NCBI GenBank assembly: GCA_014237975.1
Contig: JABACA010000009.1
Span: 1-64,000, forward strand
Direction of reading: 5' to 3'
DNA length: 64,000 nucleotides
From: Mariniblastus sp.
GTDB lineage: Bacteria; Planctomycetota; Planctomycetia; Pirellulales; Pirellulaceae
Shown piece by piece: positions 50,606 to 59,969 of the stretch (positions are counted from its first letter, which is position 1; each line of letters opens with the position of its first letter). The position numbers and the translations under genes were made by a program. The notes beneath the pieces are model-generated. The model did no database searches. It was not told where the DNA came from and worked only from the letters and a program-made list of their open reading frames with translations.

Positions 50606-51973
50606 ATGGTGGACAGGTTCTTTTTAAGACGAACGATATTCTGTTGCATGGCAATTTCTGCCCTGCCCTTTGCCCTGTTGGGCCAAGAAGACAATCAGCC
50701 TCCCCAGGGTTTCCAGGCATTGTTTAATGGCCAAGATTTATCCGGTTGGCATGCCCTCAAGACGGAAGATCCTCGCAAGTTCCAGGCACTATCGGAGGAC
50801 GACCAAAAGTCTCGCATGGAAGAATCCGCCAAGCCGACTGCCAAGTTCTGGCGGGTCGAAGACGGTGAGATTGTCAACGACGGGAAAGGACCGTTCTTGA
50901 CCTACGAAAAGCCGTTTCGGGACTACGAGTTGTTGATCGATTACAAGACGGTGGCCAATGCGGACAGCGGCGTCTATCTGAAAGAAACGCCCCAGGTTCA
51001 GATCTGGGATACTACCGAGGCCGGGGGGAAATGGAACATTGGTGCCGATAAAGGCTCCGGTGGACTCTGGAATAATACGCCGGGTACTGCTGGACGAGAT
51101 CCACTGGTACTGGCCGACAAACCATTTGGCGAATGGAATCGTTTGCGGCTCCGCCAGATCGGTGCCCGAACCTGGGTCTGGCTAAATGGCAAGTTAGTGG
51201 TCGATGGCGCCCTGATGGAGAACTATTGGGGAAGGGATCTACCCCTGGTTAACACTGGCCGGATTCAGTTGCAGACGCATGGGGGTGAAATTCGCTGGAA
51301 GAATATTTTTGCACGAGAGATAGCTGCCGACGAGGCAAACCAGGTTCTGGCAATGTCCGATAGCGAAGGATTCGAATCGATATTCGATGGGAAGTCTTTT
51401 GCTGGCTGGAAGGGGCCTACCCAAAACTACGAGATTGTTGATGGCGTTGTCCGGTGTAAACCGAAAAAAGGAGGTACGATTTTCACCGAGAATGAATACG
51501 CGGACTTTGTCGCCCGTCTGGAATTCAAACTGCCCCCGGGGGGCAATAACGGCTTGGCCATTCGATATCCCGGAACAGGTGACACCGCGTATGTCGGCAT
51601 GTGTGAACTTCAGGTTCTCGACAGTGAGCATTCGAAATACGCCAAGCTGGATGACCGGCAATACCATGGTAGCGCCTATGGGATACAAGCCGCGCATCGC
51701 GGTTATTTGAGACAGCCCGGTGAATGGAATTTCCAGGAAGTAACCGTCAATGGTTCCAAGATTAAAGTCGAATTAAATGGCTCGGTGATCATGGACTGTG
51801 ACATGAGCCAGATTAATGACTATATGGCCAACACGCCACATCCGGGAAAGGATCGGGTCCGCGGGCATTTTGGTTTGGCCGGGCATAGTGACCCTGTTGA
51901 ATTCCGAAATCTGAAAATCAAGAAATTGGATTCTACTGCGACCAGCGATCGACCCGCGAACAAGAACCAGTGA
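50606..51973 (+). CDS. DUF1080 (3-keto-disaccharide hydrolase-like) protein, two tandem domains
   Basis: GFQALFNGQDLSGWHAL and GFESIFDGKSFAGWKGPTQNYEIVDGVVRCKPKKGGTIFTENEYADFVARLEFK; NNGLAIRYPG. Confidence 0.9.
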   Translation: MVDRFFLRRTIFCCMAISALPFALLGQEDNQPPQGFQALFNGQDLSGWHALKTEDPRKFQALSEDDQKSRMEESAKPTAKFWRVEDGEIVNDGKGPFLTYEKPFRDYELLIDYKTVANADSGVYLKETPQVQIWDTTEAGGKWNIGADKGSGGLWNNTPGTAGRDPLVLADKPFGEWNRLRLRQIGARTWVWLNGKLVVDGALMENYWGRDLPLVNTGRIQLQTHGGEIRWKNIFAREIAADEANQVLAMSDSEGFESIFDGKSFAGWKGPTQNYEIVDGVVRCKPKKGGTIFTENEYADFVARLEFKLPPGGNNGLAIRYPGTGDTAYVGMCELQVLDSEHSKYAKLDDRQYHGSAYGIQAAHRGYLRQPGEWNFQEVTVNGSKIKVELNGSVIMDCDMSQINDYMANTPHPGKDRVRGHFGLAGHSDPVEFRNLKIKKLDSTATSDRPANKNQ

Positions 51974-52019
51974 TGAACAGAACCAAGTTGTCAAACTCCA
52001 CTGGGGCTAGCGATCAACC

Positions 52020-52553
52020 ATGTTAAATCTGTTTGCTCGGATTGTATTAGTCGTGTTGTTGGTCATCGGATTGTTGGCATTGATTGGCTGTTTTTTGCCA
52101 CGTGATTACGATTTTCAAGCCCAACTCAAGATGAAGGCTGCGCCCGATACCATTTTCCCGATGATCAATGTCCCTCGAAATTGGAGTCAATGGTCGATGT
52201 GGAGCCCCGACCGAGTACCTGGCCTGAAGGTCGAGTACCGGGGTAACGAAAAGGGCGTTGGCGCCGAGCAGTTTTGGACAGAGGTTCGTGGTAAGGGCAA
52301 GATGTGGATAACGGCCAGCCAGCCAAGCCAGCGAATTGATTATCAAATGCTGTTCGCCGATTTTCCACGAATGGAAAGTTCAATCACCCTCCAGCCAGAC
52401 GGAGATTCGACCACCGTGGTATGGCAGAGTTCGGGTCGTCTGCCGAGTGGGCCGTTTTTTGGCTATTTTGCCTGGCTGTTCGGCCGCCAGATGGAATACC
52501 AATATCAATCGTCTCTCGAGAACCTGAAGCAAGTCGTGGAACAGCAACCCTAG
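52020..52553 (+). CDS. SRPBCC / polyketide cyclase-like protein with N-terminal TM
   Basis: PRDYDFQAQLKMKAAPDTIFPMINVPRNWSQWSMWSPD; C-term Trp-rich helix region. Confidence 0.72.
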   Translation: MLNLFARIVLVVLLVIGLLALIGCFLPRDYDFQAQLKMKAAPDTIFPMINVPRNWSQWSMWSPDRVPGLKVEYRGNEKGVGAEQFWTEVRGKGKMWITASQPSQRIDYQMLFADFPRMESSITLQPDGDSTTVVWQSSGRLPSGPFFGYFAWLFGRQMEYQYQSSLENLKQVVEQQP

Positions 52554-52561
52554 CCGACATG

Positions 52562-53482
52562 CTATTCCTGTAATGGAGGCTGTGTTATTTCGTTGTTGCC
52601 CAAATCGTTTTGTTTCGACTTGTTGTGAGAATGGCCCGGTAATGTCTCGATGGCCAAGGCAATCAACACGCCAATGATCAGCATGGCAGACAGTTTCAAT
52701 CGATCGTGCGAATGAAAATGAACCTCCGGCAGCAGGTCGCCCAACGAGATACAAAGGAAAATGCCCGCTGAAAATGCGAGCGCGATCCCCAGGATCATCT
52801 CTCTTGCATCGACAAACTGGTTCACGGTCAGCGTGAACAAGATGGCGCCCAATGGGCACATCAACGAAAAAATGACATTCACTGTCATTTGTTTTGCAGG
52901 AGACCAGCCCTTGGCAGCCATTAAAGACGTGATCGAAAGTGCGTCCAGCGGTTTGTGTAACACGATGGCGATAAAGACACTCAATCCGACTGGATACCAC
53001 GAATTAGACGACTCTGATGTAACGGCTGATGCCAGTGCAATTCCATCAATCAAAGTATGAACTGCCAAGCCAAAACAGAGTCCAATCCATGAAAAATCAA
53101 TACTGCCCTGGTGCTGGTCGCAATGTACGTGATGATGGTCGTCATCACATAAACGTTTGTGTACGTGCTCGTGGTCGTCATCAAATGCCAGGTCGTGTTG
53201 ATGGAAATGGAACATGCGGACCAGGAAAAACATGAACAACAGTCCGAACAGACAAATCGCCAATGCCATCTGTACGTTGCCCAGTACCATGATGGAATGA
53301 GGCAGCAGATGCAGGAATGCAACCCCCAGCATGACTCCTGAGACCAGGCTCAGAATTAACTGGATTCGCTGATGCGTCAGCTTGAAAAAAGACGGCACGG
53401 AGCCGCCCAAGGCAGAGCAAATTGCAATCAGGCAGCAATACAGTATCAGTGTTAGTGACATGACGGCGGTTAACAGAGACAA
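52562..53482 (-). CDS. ZIP family metal transporter with His-rich cytoplasmic loop
   Basis: HFHQHDLAFDDDHEHVHKRLCDDDHHHVHCDQHQ loop; HTLIDGIALA TM4 motif; HKPLDAL TM5 motif. Confidence 0.87.
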   Translation of the reverse strand: MSLLTAVMSLTLILYCCLIAICSALGGSVPSFFKLTHQRIQLILSLVSGVMLGVAFLHLLPHSIMVLGNVQMALAICLFGLLFMFFLVRMFHFHQHDLAFDDDHEHVHKRLCDDDHHHVHCDQHQGSIDFSWIGLCFGLAVHTLIDGIALASAVTSESSNSWYPVGLSVFIAIVLHKPLDALSITSLMAAKGWSPAKQMTVNVIFSLMCPLGAILFTLTVNQFVDAREMILGIALAFSAGIFLCISLGDLLPEVHFHSHDRLKLSAMLIIGVLIALAIETLPGHSHNKSKQNDLGNNEITQPPLQE

Positions 53483-53647
53483 AAAGGAACGGACGCCACA
53501 GTGTAAGAGGGTCCAATCTTAAGCGAACGCTTGACAAAAGCGTAGTGCCAAATCAATAACGGTAACTAAATGTCCGCCAATGGCTTCAAGCTCTGGAAAC
53601 GAGTGTCACTCGGCAGGTGAACTTGTCGCAATCCGCCAAGCCGGTAA

Positions 53648-54649
53648 TCATTGGGATTCGACCGCTGGTTGGACGTTTTCCCTCAGCAAGGACCAAATGG
53701 TCCGCCGGACATGCGACTTGGACGTATATTTGATGACCGAGTGCTGACAATTGGATGTGCGCGACATGTTGATCAGTTGGTTGTTTCCCAGCGGTTGATC
53801 GGGCATTTGAACCCACTGCTCAAACGACCGGAAATTGCCTGCAGATTGACGGATGCAAATCCGTTGGGCGAGGCAGGATACGATGTCGTTGTAGTTTGCA
53901 AAAACAACGGATCGTGTAATCGATTTGGAATGATAGGAATTTCTACAGCATTGACTGGAAAACCGGCATTCCATTACCGGCACAATCATGGCCACATGGT
54001 ATACGGCTTGCTTCTCTGATAAATCGTTATCGGTAAACGCCTTGGCGATTATCTGGCAGCCCAAACTGTAACCGACAATCAACGGTGGGTTGACGGAACC
54101 AAACGCATCGACGGTTGCTGAAAAAATAGCACCTAACCTGACGGCTCGCTGCGACTTGATGCAGAAATCAGTCACGCCATGGCCATTCCGATCTGAATCC
54201 CACGCCCAAATGACAAACCTGATCGGAGGTCGAGGGGGGGGGCAGCAATCGAACAAATTCCGACAAACTTGCCTCCCGCGATGCTTGGCCGAACATTCAT
54301 CGGTGCGATTTCCATGGACGTATAACACCGTCTCACCAATTGAGTCGTCCTGGTGTAATTGCAGCAACTCGGACAGGCTGGACGATGTCCAGCAGCCTCC
54401 GCGAAAGACTTCTACTTTGAGTCTCGACAAATCCGTCGTTTCGCAATTAACTGACCGTGCTGAAACGAACCAGATTTCATCACAGGATTGCACGGTTTCC
54501 TGTTTTTCATCGCCACCCGTGTTGTCCGAACCGGACTCGTCCGAGCCAGTCGGCGTTCTGCTTATTGTTTCAGCCAGGGCTGGTTGCCAACTGGTAGTGC
54601 CAGCCAGGCCAAGCAACAGAACGGTAATAATGAATTGGCGTGCCGGCAT
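53648..54649 (-). CDS. Exported alpha/beta-hydrolase-fold protein
   Basis: ETVLYVHGNRTDE, PPLIVGYSLGCQIIAKAF (GxSxG), signal peptide. Confidence 0.65.
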   Translation of the reverse strand: MPARQFIITVLLLGLAGTTSWQPALAETISRTPTGSDESGSDNTGGDEKQETVQSCDEIWFVSARSVNCETTDLSRLKVEVFRGGCWTSSSLSELLQLHQDDSIGETVLYVHGNRTDECSAKHRGRQVCRNLFDCCPPPRPPIRFVIWAWDSDRNGHGVTDFCIKSQRAVRLGAIFSATVDAFGSVNPPLIVGYSLGCQIIAKAFTDNDLSEKQAVYHVAMIVPVMECRFSSQCCRNSYHSKSITRSVVFANYNDIVSCLAQRICIRQSAGNFRSFEQWVQMPDQPLGNNQLINMSRTSNCQHSVIKYTSKSHVRRTIWSLLRENVQPAVESQ

Positions 54650-54964
54650 GTTTTTCGGGAAGGCGGTAATTTCAGAAGAATTGTTATAAACGAACTTTGT
54701 TGCCTGGTGGGATTGAATGGATTTGAAAACCGCAGGTCATTCATTGTAGGGTAGTTGCTGGTTTTTCCGTAGCCTGATTTGTTTTGTTGTCAAAAATCAA
54801 CATGATTCACTTGCACATCAATCGATGCGGTGTACGGTTGCAAGACTCGAATCCGTGCGTGAATTAGTTGACGGGTCGAAACTGGCGTTTCAAAGTCGCG
54901 CACCCAAACATGGAATGGCAACCTGGTTTTTGGAAGAGCATCGGGGATTGTCAGGAGGTTTCTC

Positions 54965-55306
54965 ATGAAAAACGCGATTTTAATTGCTGCCGTTGGGGCG
55001 ATGCTATTGGCAACTTCGGGCTGTAATTCCTGCCGACATTGGTTCCGTGGTTCAGCATGTAACACATGCCAACCGCCAATGGCACAACCTTGCGGAATGA
55101 ACACCGTTGGTCCATGCACTGATGGTACTTGCGGATCAGGAGTATACGATCAAAATCCTGCTTCGATACCCGCTTCAGGTTTCGCGACACCTAACACTGG
55201 AGTTCAGTATTACAACCAGCAGGGAATTGAGACGTTGCCTTCATCGGAAGTCTATGGAAATTCCAATATGGTCACGCCTCCCATAGGTCCCGCGAACGGC
55301 GGCTAG
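54965..55306 (+). CDS. Small Cys-rich putative lipoprotein
   Basis: MKNAILIAAVGAMLLATSGCNSCRHW lipobox; 113 aa, SD AGGAGG upstream. Confidence 0.65.
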   Translation: MKNAILIAAVGAMLLATSGCNSCRHWFRGSACNTCQPPMAQPCGMNTVGPCTDGTCGSGVYDQNPASIPASGFATPNTGVQYYNQQGIETLPSSEVYGNSNMVTPPIGPANGG

Positions 55307-55525
55307 GTCACGCAGCTCTCTCGATGTAAACAAAATGCGACAGGGTTTTCCGGTCGTATTTTGCTGCGCTGGCCGACACCGGAAGGTTGAATAATCTCCG
55401 TTGACAATACGTGAAATCACCCGTTTATTGATCCCTGTCCCTGGGATTCACTGGAAATGTTTGTTCGATGCCGTGGCCGGACGGTACAATACGTCAAGGA
55501 AGCCGAACTTCGGGAAAACTAACCA

Positions 55526-56572
55526 ATGAATCAGTTGATACCCTTTGTTGTGATGTTTATTGGCATGGTTGCTTCAGGCCTCGATACGGGTCAGCTGGTA
55601 GCCGGAGTATTGCAGGAAAATCAAACGACAAACGGTTCTTCGGAAAAAACTGCCAATGAATCTCTGGCAGGCACGAATGACGGGTTTCAAAGTGGAGGAC
55701 AATCGCTGGCCAATCCAGTTAAATACAACTGGCGGGTTGGCGTGCAAATCAAAGCCGGAAAAAGTTCTGCTACAAACTTCTTGGTGACCATTCCGGTTCC
55801 TACCAACTGGCCCGAACAACGGGTCGAACTGTTAAAAGAGAGTGTCCCGGCCGAAATCCGCAGCGTCAAGCACCGGTCGTTGAACAGTGGCGTCGAACAA
55901 CTGGTGATTGAAATACCTCGAATCGCTGCGAATCGCCTGGTCGAACTTTCGATGCTGTATCAAGTCACCGTTGGAAAAGTCAGTGCACCTGACAATCCGG
56001 AATTGCTTCAAATTTCCAAGAAACTCCCCCGGGAGGCGAAAGAATATTTGGGCGTCGGTCCTCAAATTACCTATCGAAATTCAAAATTGCGCAACCAGGT
56101 CAAGCAGCTTATATCAGAGCCGGAAACCGATTGGGAAAAAATCCAGTCCATTTTTGATTGGGTTCGCGATAATATAGAATTAGCGGATGGCGAGGGCGAG
56201 GGCGAGGACGAGGACAGTATTCATACGTTCCGTCAACGCCAGGGCAGTGCCGAGGACCTGGTGGGATTGTTTGTGGCGATGTGCAGGGCGGCCAAGGTTC
56301 CAGCTCGTGTCGTCTGGGTCGAAGGGCATTCCTATGCTGAATTCATGTTGGTCGATGAACAGGGCCAGCATCATTGGTTTCCCTGTCAAGTCGCCGGGTT
56401 GCGCGAGTTTGGCAGTGTCAGTGAACCGAGGATCATTTTGCAAAAAGGGGACAACATCAAGGTTCCTGAAAAGGAACAGCGTCAGAAGTTTGTTGCTGAA
56501 TTTGTAAAGGGATCGGGTAAGGCCAAACCACAAGTCCGTTTCATCCGTGATTTGCTGCCGGCAGATAACTAG
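55526..56572 (+). CDS. Transglutaminase-like family protein, first tandem copy (catalytic Cys apparently absent)
   Basis: IFDWVRDNIELADGEGEGEDEDS...RQGSAEDLVGLFVAMCRAAKVPARVVWVEGHSYAEFML aligns to the next gene. Confidence 0.82.
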   Translation: MNQLIPFVVMFIGMVASGLDTGQLVAGVLQENQTTNGSSEKTANESLAGTNDGFQSGGQSLANPVKYNWRVGVQIKAGKSSATNFLVTIPVPTNWPEQRVELLKESVPAEIRSVKHRSLNSGVEQLVIEIPRIAANRLVELSMLYQVTVGKVSAPDNPELLQISKKLPREAKEYLGVGPQITYRNSKLRNQVKQLISEPETDWEKIQSIFDWVRDNIELADGEGEGEDEDSIHTFRQRQGSAEDLVGLFVAMCRAAKVPARVVWVEGHSYAEFMLVDEQGQHHWFPCQVAGLREFGSVSEPRIILQKGDNIKVPEKEQRQKFVAEFVKGSGKAKPQVRFIRDLLPADN

Positions 56573-56597
56573 TCTTGGATCGAGAGTTTTATTACTG

Positions 56598-57614
56598 ATG
56601 TCCAGCCATTGTAAAATATTCTGGTTCTTGTTTGTGGCGATTTCGGTTTGTTGGAGCCCGGTTGTAACGGCCCAACTGGGTGATGATGATTCTCCATTGG
56701 AACTAAAAGACGAGATGGGTCCCACTTTGGGAGAAACCCGTGAGACTTACTGGGAGTTTGGTCTCAAGATTCAGTCCAATGGGAATTCTTCTGGCATTAC
56801 CGCGACCATCCCGATTCCTGTTGATTGGCCAGAACAGAAGGTGGAGATCGTACGGGAAAACAAGACGGATAACCTGCGACGGCTGTCCTACAATAATCTT
56901 ACCAGGCCAATGAAACAATTGATGATTAAAGCCAATCGTCTTGCGGATGGAGAAGTGGCCCAGGCTTCTGTGATTTTTCGGGTGGACAAGAGTGACGTTG
57001 ATCCTCCGGTGGATCCGAAACGTCTCCATTTTGCCAAATCACCTCCCAGCAATACCCGACCCTTCCTGCGGCCTAGTCCCTATATCGAAAGCAACCATCC
57101 CAGGATCAAGGCGATTGCAGAGCAGGAATTCGATTTTGGGGATGATGTTTCAGATTATGAAAAGGTCGAGAAAATCTATGACTGGGTTCGAACCCGCGTC
57201 GAGTATGAGTTTGATCCTGTCATCCACGAATGTCTGGAGGCACTCGATTCGGGAAAAGGAGACTGTGAAGAGCTTTCATCCCTGTTTATCGCATTCTGTC
57301 GCGTCAAGAACATTCCGGCTCGTGCCGTCTGGATTCCCGGGCATACGTACCCGGAGTTCTACATGGAAGACGAACAGGAGCAAGGTCACTGGATTCCCTG
57401 CCAGGCGGCAGGTGAATATTGTTTTGGAGGCATGACGGAAGATCGCCCCATTCTCCAAAAAGGTGACAAATTCAAAGTTCCTGGCAATAAAAAGCCACAA
57501 AGGTATGTTCAGCCCATGTTGACTGCAAAAGACGCCACAGGGGGACTGTCCAGCGAGTGGATTGGTCGTCAGTTGACCGAAGAGGAAGTGGCGCAAAGGA
57601 CCACTGGCAAATAA
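56598..57614 (+). CDS. Transglutaminase-like domain protein, second tandem copy
   Basis: IYDWVRTRVEYEFDPV...GKGDCEELSSLFIAFCRVKNIPARAVWIPGHTYPEFYM; signal peptide. Confidence 0.88.
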   Translation: MSSHCKIFWFLFVAISVCWSPVVTAQLGDDDSPLELKDEMGPTLGETRETYWEFGLKIQSNGNSSGITATIPIPVDWPEQKVEIVRENKTDNLRRLSYNNLTRPMKQLMIKANRLADGEVAQASVIFRVDKSDVDPPVDPKRLHFAKSPPSNTRPFLRPSPYIESNHPRIKAIAEQEFDFGDDVSDYEKVEKIYDWVRTRVEYEFDPVIHECLEALDSGKGDCEELSSLFIAFCRVKNIPARAVWIPGHTYPEFYMEDEQEQGHWIPCQAAGEYCFGGMTEDRPILQKGDKFKVPGNKKPQRYVQPMLTAKDATGGLSSEWIGRQLTEEEVAQRTTGK

Positions 57615-57781
57615 TCGGAACCACGTAAATTTGGTCCGTCCATTTGGAATTTCTCCTGATCTCAGTTCTACTGGTAGATTGGGTTAAGCCGCTTGGCGGC
57701 TTCGCCCCTTAATGGAGCCGGCCCTCGTTGGCGTATTGTTTCCGTTTGTTGAATGTGCCATGTTTTGAATCCGGATTGTCG

Positions 57782-58597
57782 ATGAAACGAAATCAAGAAA
57801 ATCGACCTAAGAGAATGACCGTACCGGCATTGCTGAAAAAGAAGCAGCAGCGTCAGAAGATAACGATGTTGACGGCCTACGATTTTACGATGGCCCAAAT
57901 GCTGGATGCTGCCGGTGTCGATATCCTGTTGGTGGGTGACAGTATGGCCATGGTGGTGCAGGGCCATGAAAACACATTGCCCGTTTCGTTGGATGAAATG
58001 ATCTACCATGCGGAAATGGTCGGCCGTGCCGCCGAGCGTGCGATGGTGGTGGTTGATCTGCCGTTTCCCACCAATCACCTTGGGATTCACAGCTGTGTCG
58101 CAGCGGCTGGACGCATTCTCAAGGAGACTCGCTGCCAGGCAGTCAAACTCGAGGGTGGGGCCGATCAGGCCGACGTGATCGAAGCATTGGTAGGTGCCGG
58201 GATTCCCGTGATGGCCCATGTTGGTTTGCGCCCACAAAGCGTTCATGCCATGGGAGGCTACAAGGTGCAACGTGACGAAGAGCGTCTGCTGGAGGACGCG
58301 CTGGCCGCGCAAAATTCAGGGGCATACGCGATTGTGATTGAGTGCGTGCCGATCCAGATTGCCAAGCTTTTAACCGATCGACTCACCATTCCAACGATCG
58401 GTATTGGTGCCGGCCCCGACTGTGATGGCCAGGTACTGGTGGTCAACGACATGTTGGGATTGACCAGTGGCTATGTACCCAGCTTTGTCAAACCGTATGC
58501 CAATATTGCGACGACGGTAAATACGGCTGTTCGCCAATGGTGTGACGACGTACGCGGAGGGACGTTTCCCGATGCCGAACATTCTTTCGAAGAATGA
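57782..58597 (+). CDS. panB: 3-methyl-2-oxobutanoate hydroxymethyltransferase
   Basis: ITMLTAYDFTMAQMLDAAGVDILLVGDSMAMVVQGHENTLPVSLDEMIYH; GIPVMAHVGLRPQSVHAMGGYKVQ. Confidence 0.96.
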   Translation: MKRNQENRPKRMTVPALLKKKQQRQKITMLTAYDFTMAQMLDAAGVDILLVGDSMAMVVQGHENTLPVSLDEMIYHAEMVGRAAERAMVVVDLPFPTNHLGIHSCVAAAGRILKETRCQAVKLEGGADQADVIEALVGAGIPVMAHVGLRPQSVHAMGGYKVQRDEERLLEDALAAQNSGAYAIVIECVPIQIAKLLTDRLTIPTIGIGAGPDCDGQVLVVNDMLGLTSGYVPSFVKPYANIATTVNTAVRQWCDDVRGGTFPDAEHSFEE

Positions 58598-58602
58598 GCT
58601 GT

Positions 58603-59001
58603 TCAGTTGGCCGGTATTACTAGTTCGTCCGGAACATCCAGCTCCAGGTAGAGAAGTCCCAGCCCATGCGTTTTTCCCTGGGCATCCGTTTTGAGGCTTT
58701 CGCTTCCGCCTCCTCCGAGGGAGTCGTGGAGAATGAAATTCAAGGCCAAAAGGTTGTCCGCTTCGTAACGATCGACTGGGCCAAAACAGATTTCCTTGAA
58801 ATGCTGTTTAACTCGGTCCGCGGTCAATTCCCGTTTCAGGACGGTGTAGATTTCTGGAGAATAGGCGACAACACCGACATTGCTTCCATCCCCTTTGTCA
58901 CCGGATCTTGCGTACGCCAATTTGGAAAGTGGGACTCGCATAAGAGAATTCCAATGTCGTGTGTTACTTGCGGAAAACAGGAATAATAAGCCAAAAAGCA
59001 A
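58603..59001 (-). CDS. Stand-alone AtuA C-terminal-like (ferredoxin-fold) domain protein
   Basis: LSKLAYARSGDKGDGSNVGVVAYSPEIY...NFILHDSLGGGGSESLKTDAQGKTHGLGLLYLEL. Confidence 0.75.
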   Translation of the reverse strand: MLFGLLFLFSASNTRHWNSLMRVPLSKLAYARSGDKGDGSNVGVVAYSPEIYTVLKRELTADRVKQHFKEICFGPVDRYEADNLLALNFILHDSLGGGGSESLKTDAQGKTHGLGLLYLELDVPDELVIPAN

Positions 59002-59058
59002 ATTTCTGTAATCGGGCAGACGTCAGTGTTTTGCCTCAAATTCGGTGATCGCCATGAT

Positions 59059-59961
59059 TCACTTCGTTTCGTCGCCATTCCGTGCGTTCTCAAGCCGTTG
59101 ACGACCCAACTCGCAATACTCCTTGACGCAATCGATCCCCAGATAACTGCGTCCCAACGTCTGCGCGACAAGCGATGTTGTTGCGGCGCCAGAAAATGGA
59201 TCTAAAACGACTCCGCCGGTTGGGCAGGAGGCTTGGATACAGGTTTTGACCAAGGTTTCCGGGAAGACGGCGAAATGGGCTTCGCGGAATTTGGAAAGCG
59301 GGATCGACCAGACGGTTCGCTTGTTTCGGCCTTTGGGGTGAAATGCCTGGTCCCAGCGAGCATCATGCAAATTAGTGTTTCCGCCGTTCTTGCCCTGCTC
59401 CGGCGTTCCGCCCCGCTTACCAAAGTGGCGGCGACCACCCTTCATTTTTGATTTTTCGGAAAAGGTGACGTGCGGTTCGCGAACGGCGTCCGCATCGTAA
59501 AAATAATCTCGGGATTTCGAAAAGAAGAAAATGTACTCGTGATCTGTCGTGGGTCGATTTTTTACGCTCGACGGCATCGCATTCGGTTTGTGCCAGATGC
59601 AATCGCTTCGCAATCGCCATCCCACGTCCTTGAGTCCCAGTGCAACGCGCCAGGGCATTCCCATCAATTCGCCATTTTGGTATTTGTCACCGATGATCAG
59701 CCAGGCAGAACCCGTTGGCTTGACGACGCGAAGCAGTTCGCCGAACAATTCGGTTAGCCGTTCCACGTAGGTTGAGGCGGAGGCTTCCTGCCCGATTTGC
59801 GCATCGGATCCATAGTCCCGTTGCAGGTAATAGGGTGGGCTGGTCACAATCGTGTCCACACATTCCGTGGGCAGCCCGGTGGCAACTTTAAATGCGTCTC
59901 CTTCTATAATCTGATTCAACTTCAAACTGACTTTTCGAGACACAACTGAACTCCGTTTCAA
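59059..59961 (-). CDS. Site-specific DNA methyltransferase (N4-cytosine/N6-adenine type)
   Basis: VDTIVTSPPYYLQRDYG (motif IV), LDPFSGAATTSLVAQTLGRSYLGIDCVKEYCELGRQRL (SAM-binding). Confidence 0.9.
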   Translation of the reverse strand: MKRSSVVSRKVSLKLNQIIEGDAFKVATGLPTECVDTIVTSPPYYLQRDYGSDAQIGQEASASTYVERLTELFGELLRVVKPTGSAWLIIGDKYQNGELMGMPWRVALGLKDVGWRLRSDCIWHKPNAMPSSVKNRPTTDHEYIFFFSKSRDYFYDADAVREPHVTFSEKSKMKGGRRHFGKRGGTPEQGKNGGNTNLHDARWDQAFHPKGRNKRTVWSIPLSKFREAHFAVFPETLVKTCIQASCPTGGVVLDPFSGAATTSLVAQTLGRSYLGIDCVKEYCELGRQRLENARNGDETK

Positions 59962-59969
59962 AAAAAGAC

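Noticed and set aside
52562-53482. ZIP transporter TM5 HKPLD instead of HExPH as a novelty
   Set aside because: HK-type TM5 motifs occur in some ZIP subfamilies, so it is not clearly unusual.
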